Assembly: GCA_903921665.1 (NCBI GenBank)
Contig: CAIXQT010000019.1
Coordinates: 1-36,784, forward strand
Length of the DNA: 36,784 nucleotides
Direction of reading: 5' to 3'
From: an uncultured Opitutia bacterium
Lineage (GTDB): Bacteria > Verrucomicrobiota > Verrucomicrobiia > Opitutales > UBA953
The position numbers and the translations under genes were made by a program. Below the pieces are notes generated by a model. It saw only the letters and a program-made list of their open reading frames with translations, was not told the origin of the DNA and made no database searches. The number at the start of each line of letters is the position of its first letter. Position 1 is the first letter of the stretch. This document shows positions 35,819-36,784 of this stretch, piece after piece.

Positions 35819-36784
35819 TCAAGCAGGGCTAGGGGAAGACTGCAGGCCGGGTCCGGCATCTGCGGCCGGAGCAACCGCCGGCTGGGCCGACTCGGACGCC
35901 GGCGAGGCCGCCACGACCGAACCCGCGATCGGCGTCTGCATGGAGCCGGTCTTGAGGATTTCCATCACATGGACGCCGTCGAGGGTCTCGTACTGCAGCA
36001 GGGCTTCGGCGATCTTTCGATGCGCGTCGGCGTTGTCGGCGATGAGCTTCTCGGCGCGGACATACTGTTCCTGAACGATGGCCGAGATGGCTTCGTCGAT
36101 ACGCCGAGCGGTGGCGTCGCTGTGGTTCTGCGTGCGCGAGATCTCGCGACCGAGGAAGACGGTGTCGGAATTCTCGCCGAAGGCGATCGGACCGAGGTCG
36201 CTCATGCCCCAATCGCAGACCATCTGACGGGCGAAACGGGTGGCCTGCTTGATGTCGCTCGAGGCGCCGTTGGAGATCTCTCCGGAGATGACCTTCTCGC
36301 CGATGCGACCGGCCATCGCCATGCAGATATAGTCGAGCAGCCGCTTGCGGGAATACCCGAGGATTTCCTTGGTCGGCATGAGCATCGCCATGCCGAGAGC
36401 GCGTCCGCGGGGGATGATGGTGACCTTATGCAGGGGGAGCGCACCGTCGTCGATCAGGGCCTGCACCACGGCGTGGCCGGCTTCGTGATAGGCCGTGTTC
36501 TTGAGGTCGGACTCATCCATGACCTTCTTGCGCTCGCGGCCATAGGCGATCTTGTCGCGAGCTTCCTCAATGTCAGACATCTCGACCTTTTCGCGACTGC
36601 GGCGACCAGCGTGAAGTGCGCCCTCGTTGAGCAGGTTCGCCAGGTCGGCGCCGGACATGCCGGTGGTGATACGCGCGACGCGCTGAAGGTCGACGGAAGG
36701 AGCAAGCTGGAAACGCTTGGCGTGGACGGCCAGGACGGCCTCGCGGCCACGCAAGTCGGGCAGGTCGACGAAGACCTGGCGGTC
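35819..36784 (-). CDS. ftsH: ATP-dependent zinc metalloprotease FtsH, C-terminal part (N-terminus outside window)
   Basis: DRQVFVDLPDLRGREAVLAVHAK (frame open to window edge), TTGMSGADLANLLNEGAL, zinc site TAYHEAGHAVV. Confidence 0.95.
   Translation of the reverse strand, partial: DRQVFVDLPDLRGREAVLAVHAKRFQLAPSVDLQRVARITTGMSGADLANLLNEGALHAGRRSREKVEMSDIEEARDKIAYGRERKKVMDESDLKNTAYHEAGHAVVQALIDDGALPLHKVTIIPRGRALGMAMLMPTKEILGYSRKRLLDYICMAMAGRIGEKVISGEISNGASSDIKQATRFARQMVCDWGMSDLGPIAFGENSDTVFLGREISRTQNHSDATARRIDEAISAIVQEQYVRAEKLIADNADAHRKIAEALLQYETLDGVHVMEILKTGSMQTPIAGSVVAASPASESAQPAVAPAADAGPGLQSSPSPA

Noticed and set aside
1-36784. Search for CRISPR arrays, transposases, integrases, phage genes and rRNA
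   Set aside because: No regular repeat-spacer structure, IS ends or recognisable mobile-element proteins found by eye; the tRNA at 28953 shows no duplicated attachment site nearby.

Overview
This is a GC-rich bacterial chromosomal window. Its gene content and PVC-like traits suggest Verrucomicrobiota, probably Opitutae; that placement is inference. Most of it is housekeeping: a GreA-type C-terminus, an ArsR-methyltransferase fusion, two secreted TPR proteins followed by ExbB-ExbD-ExbD, thrC/thrB, nadE, a GlcD-like FAD oxidase plus HAD phosphatase, uvrB, mutL, a YyaL/DUF255 protein, a TPR membrane protein, apbE, a GT-C glycosyltransferase, a thioesterase, an initiator-like tRNA-Met(CAU), a pilB-pilT-pilB-pilC cluster, coaE and partial ftsH. 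The most unusual part is a minus-strand cluster of three paralogous von Willebrand A-like (DxSxS) proteins at 24786-28815. Two of them carry an N-terminal transmembrane helix with a TonB-type SxxxH motif and a Gly-rich linker. The largest also carries three degenerate 'GIPxGAxV' repeats, one inserted inside the VWA-like core. The same window encodes an ExbB/ExbD/ExbD proton channel with no TonB/TolA partner, so I propose, as inference only, that these could be VWA-type energy transducers or surface sensors. Other points: an atypical initiator tRNA, a hairpin in the leader of the largest VWA gene, a MutL with a degraded endonuclease motif, and an AT-rich tRNA-flanking region that could encode a small RNA. 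No CRISPR, rRNA, transposase or phage genes were seen.
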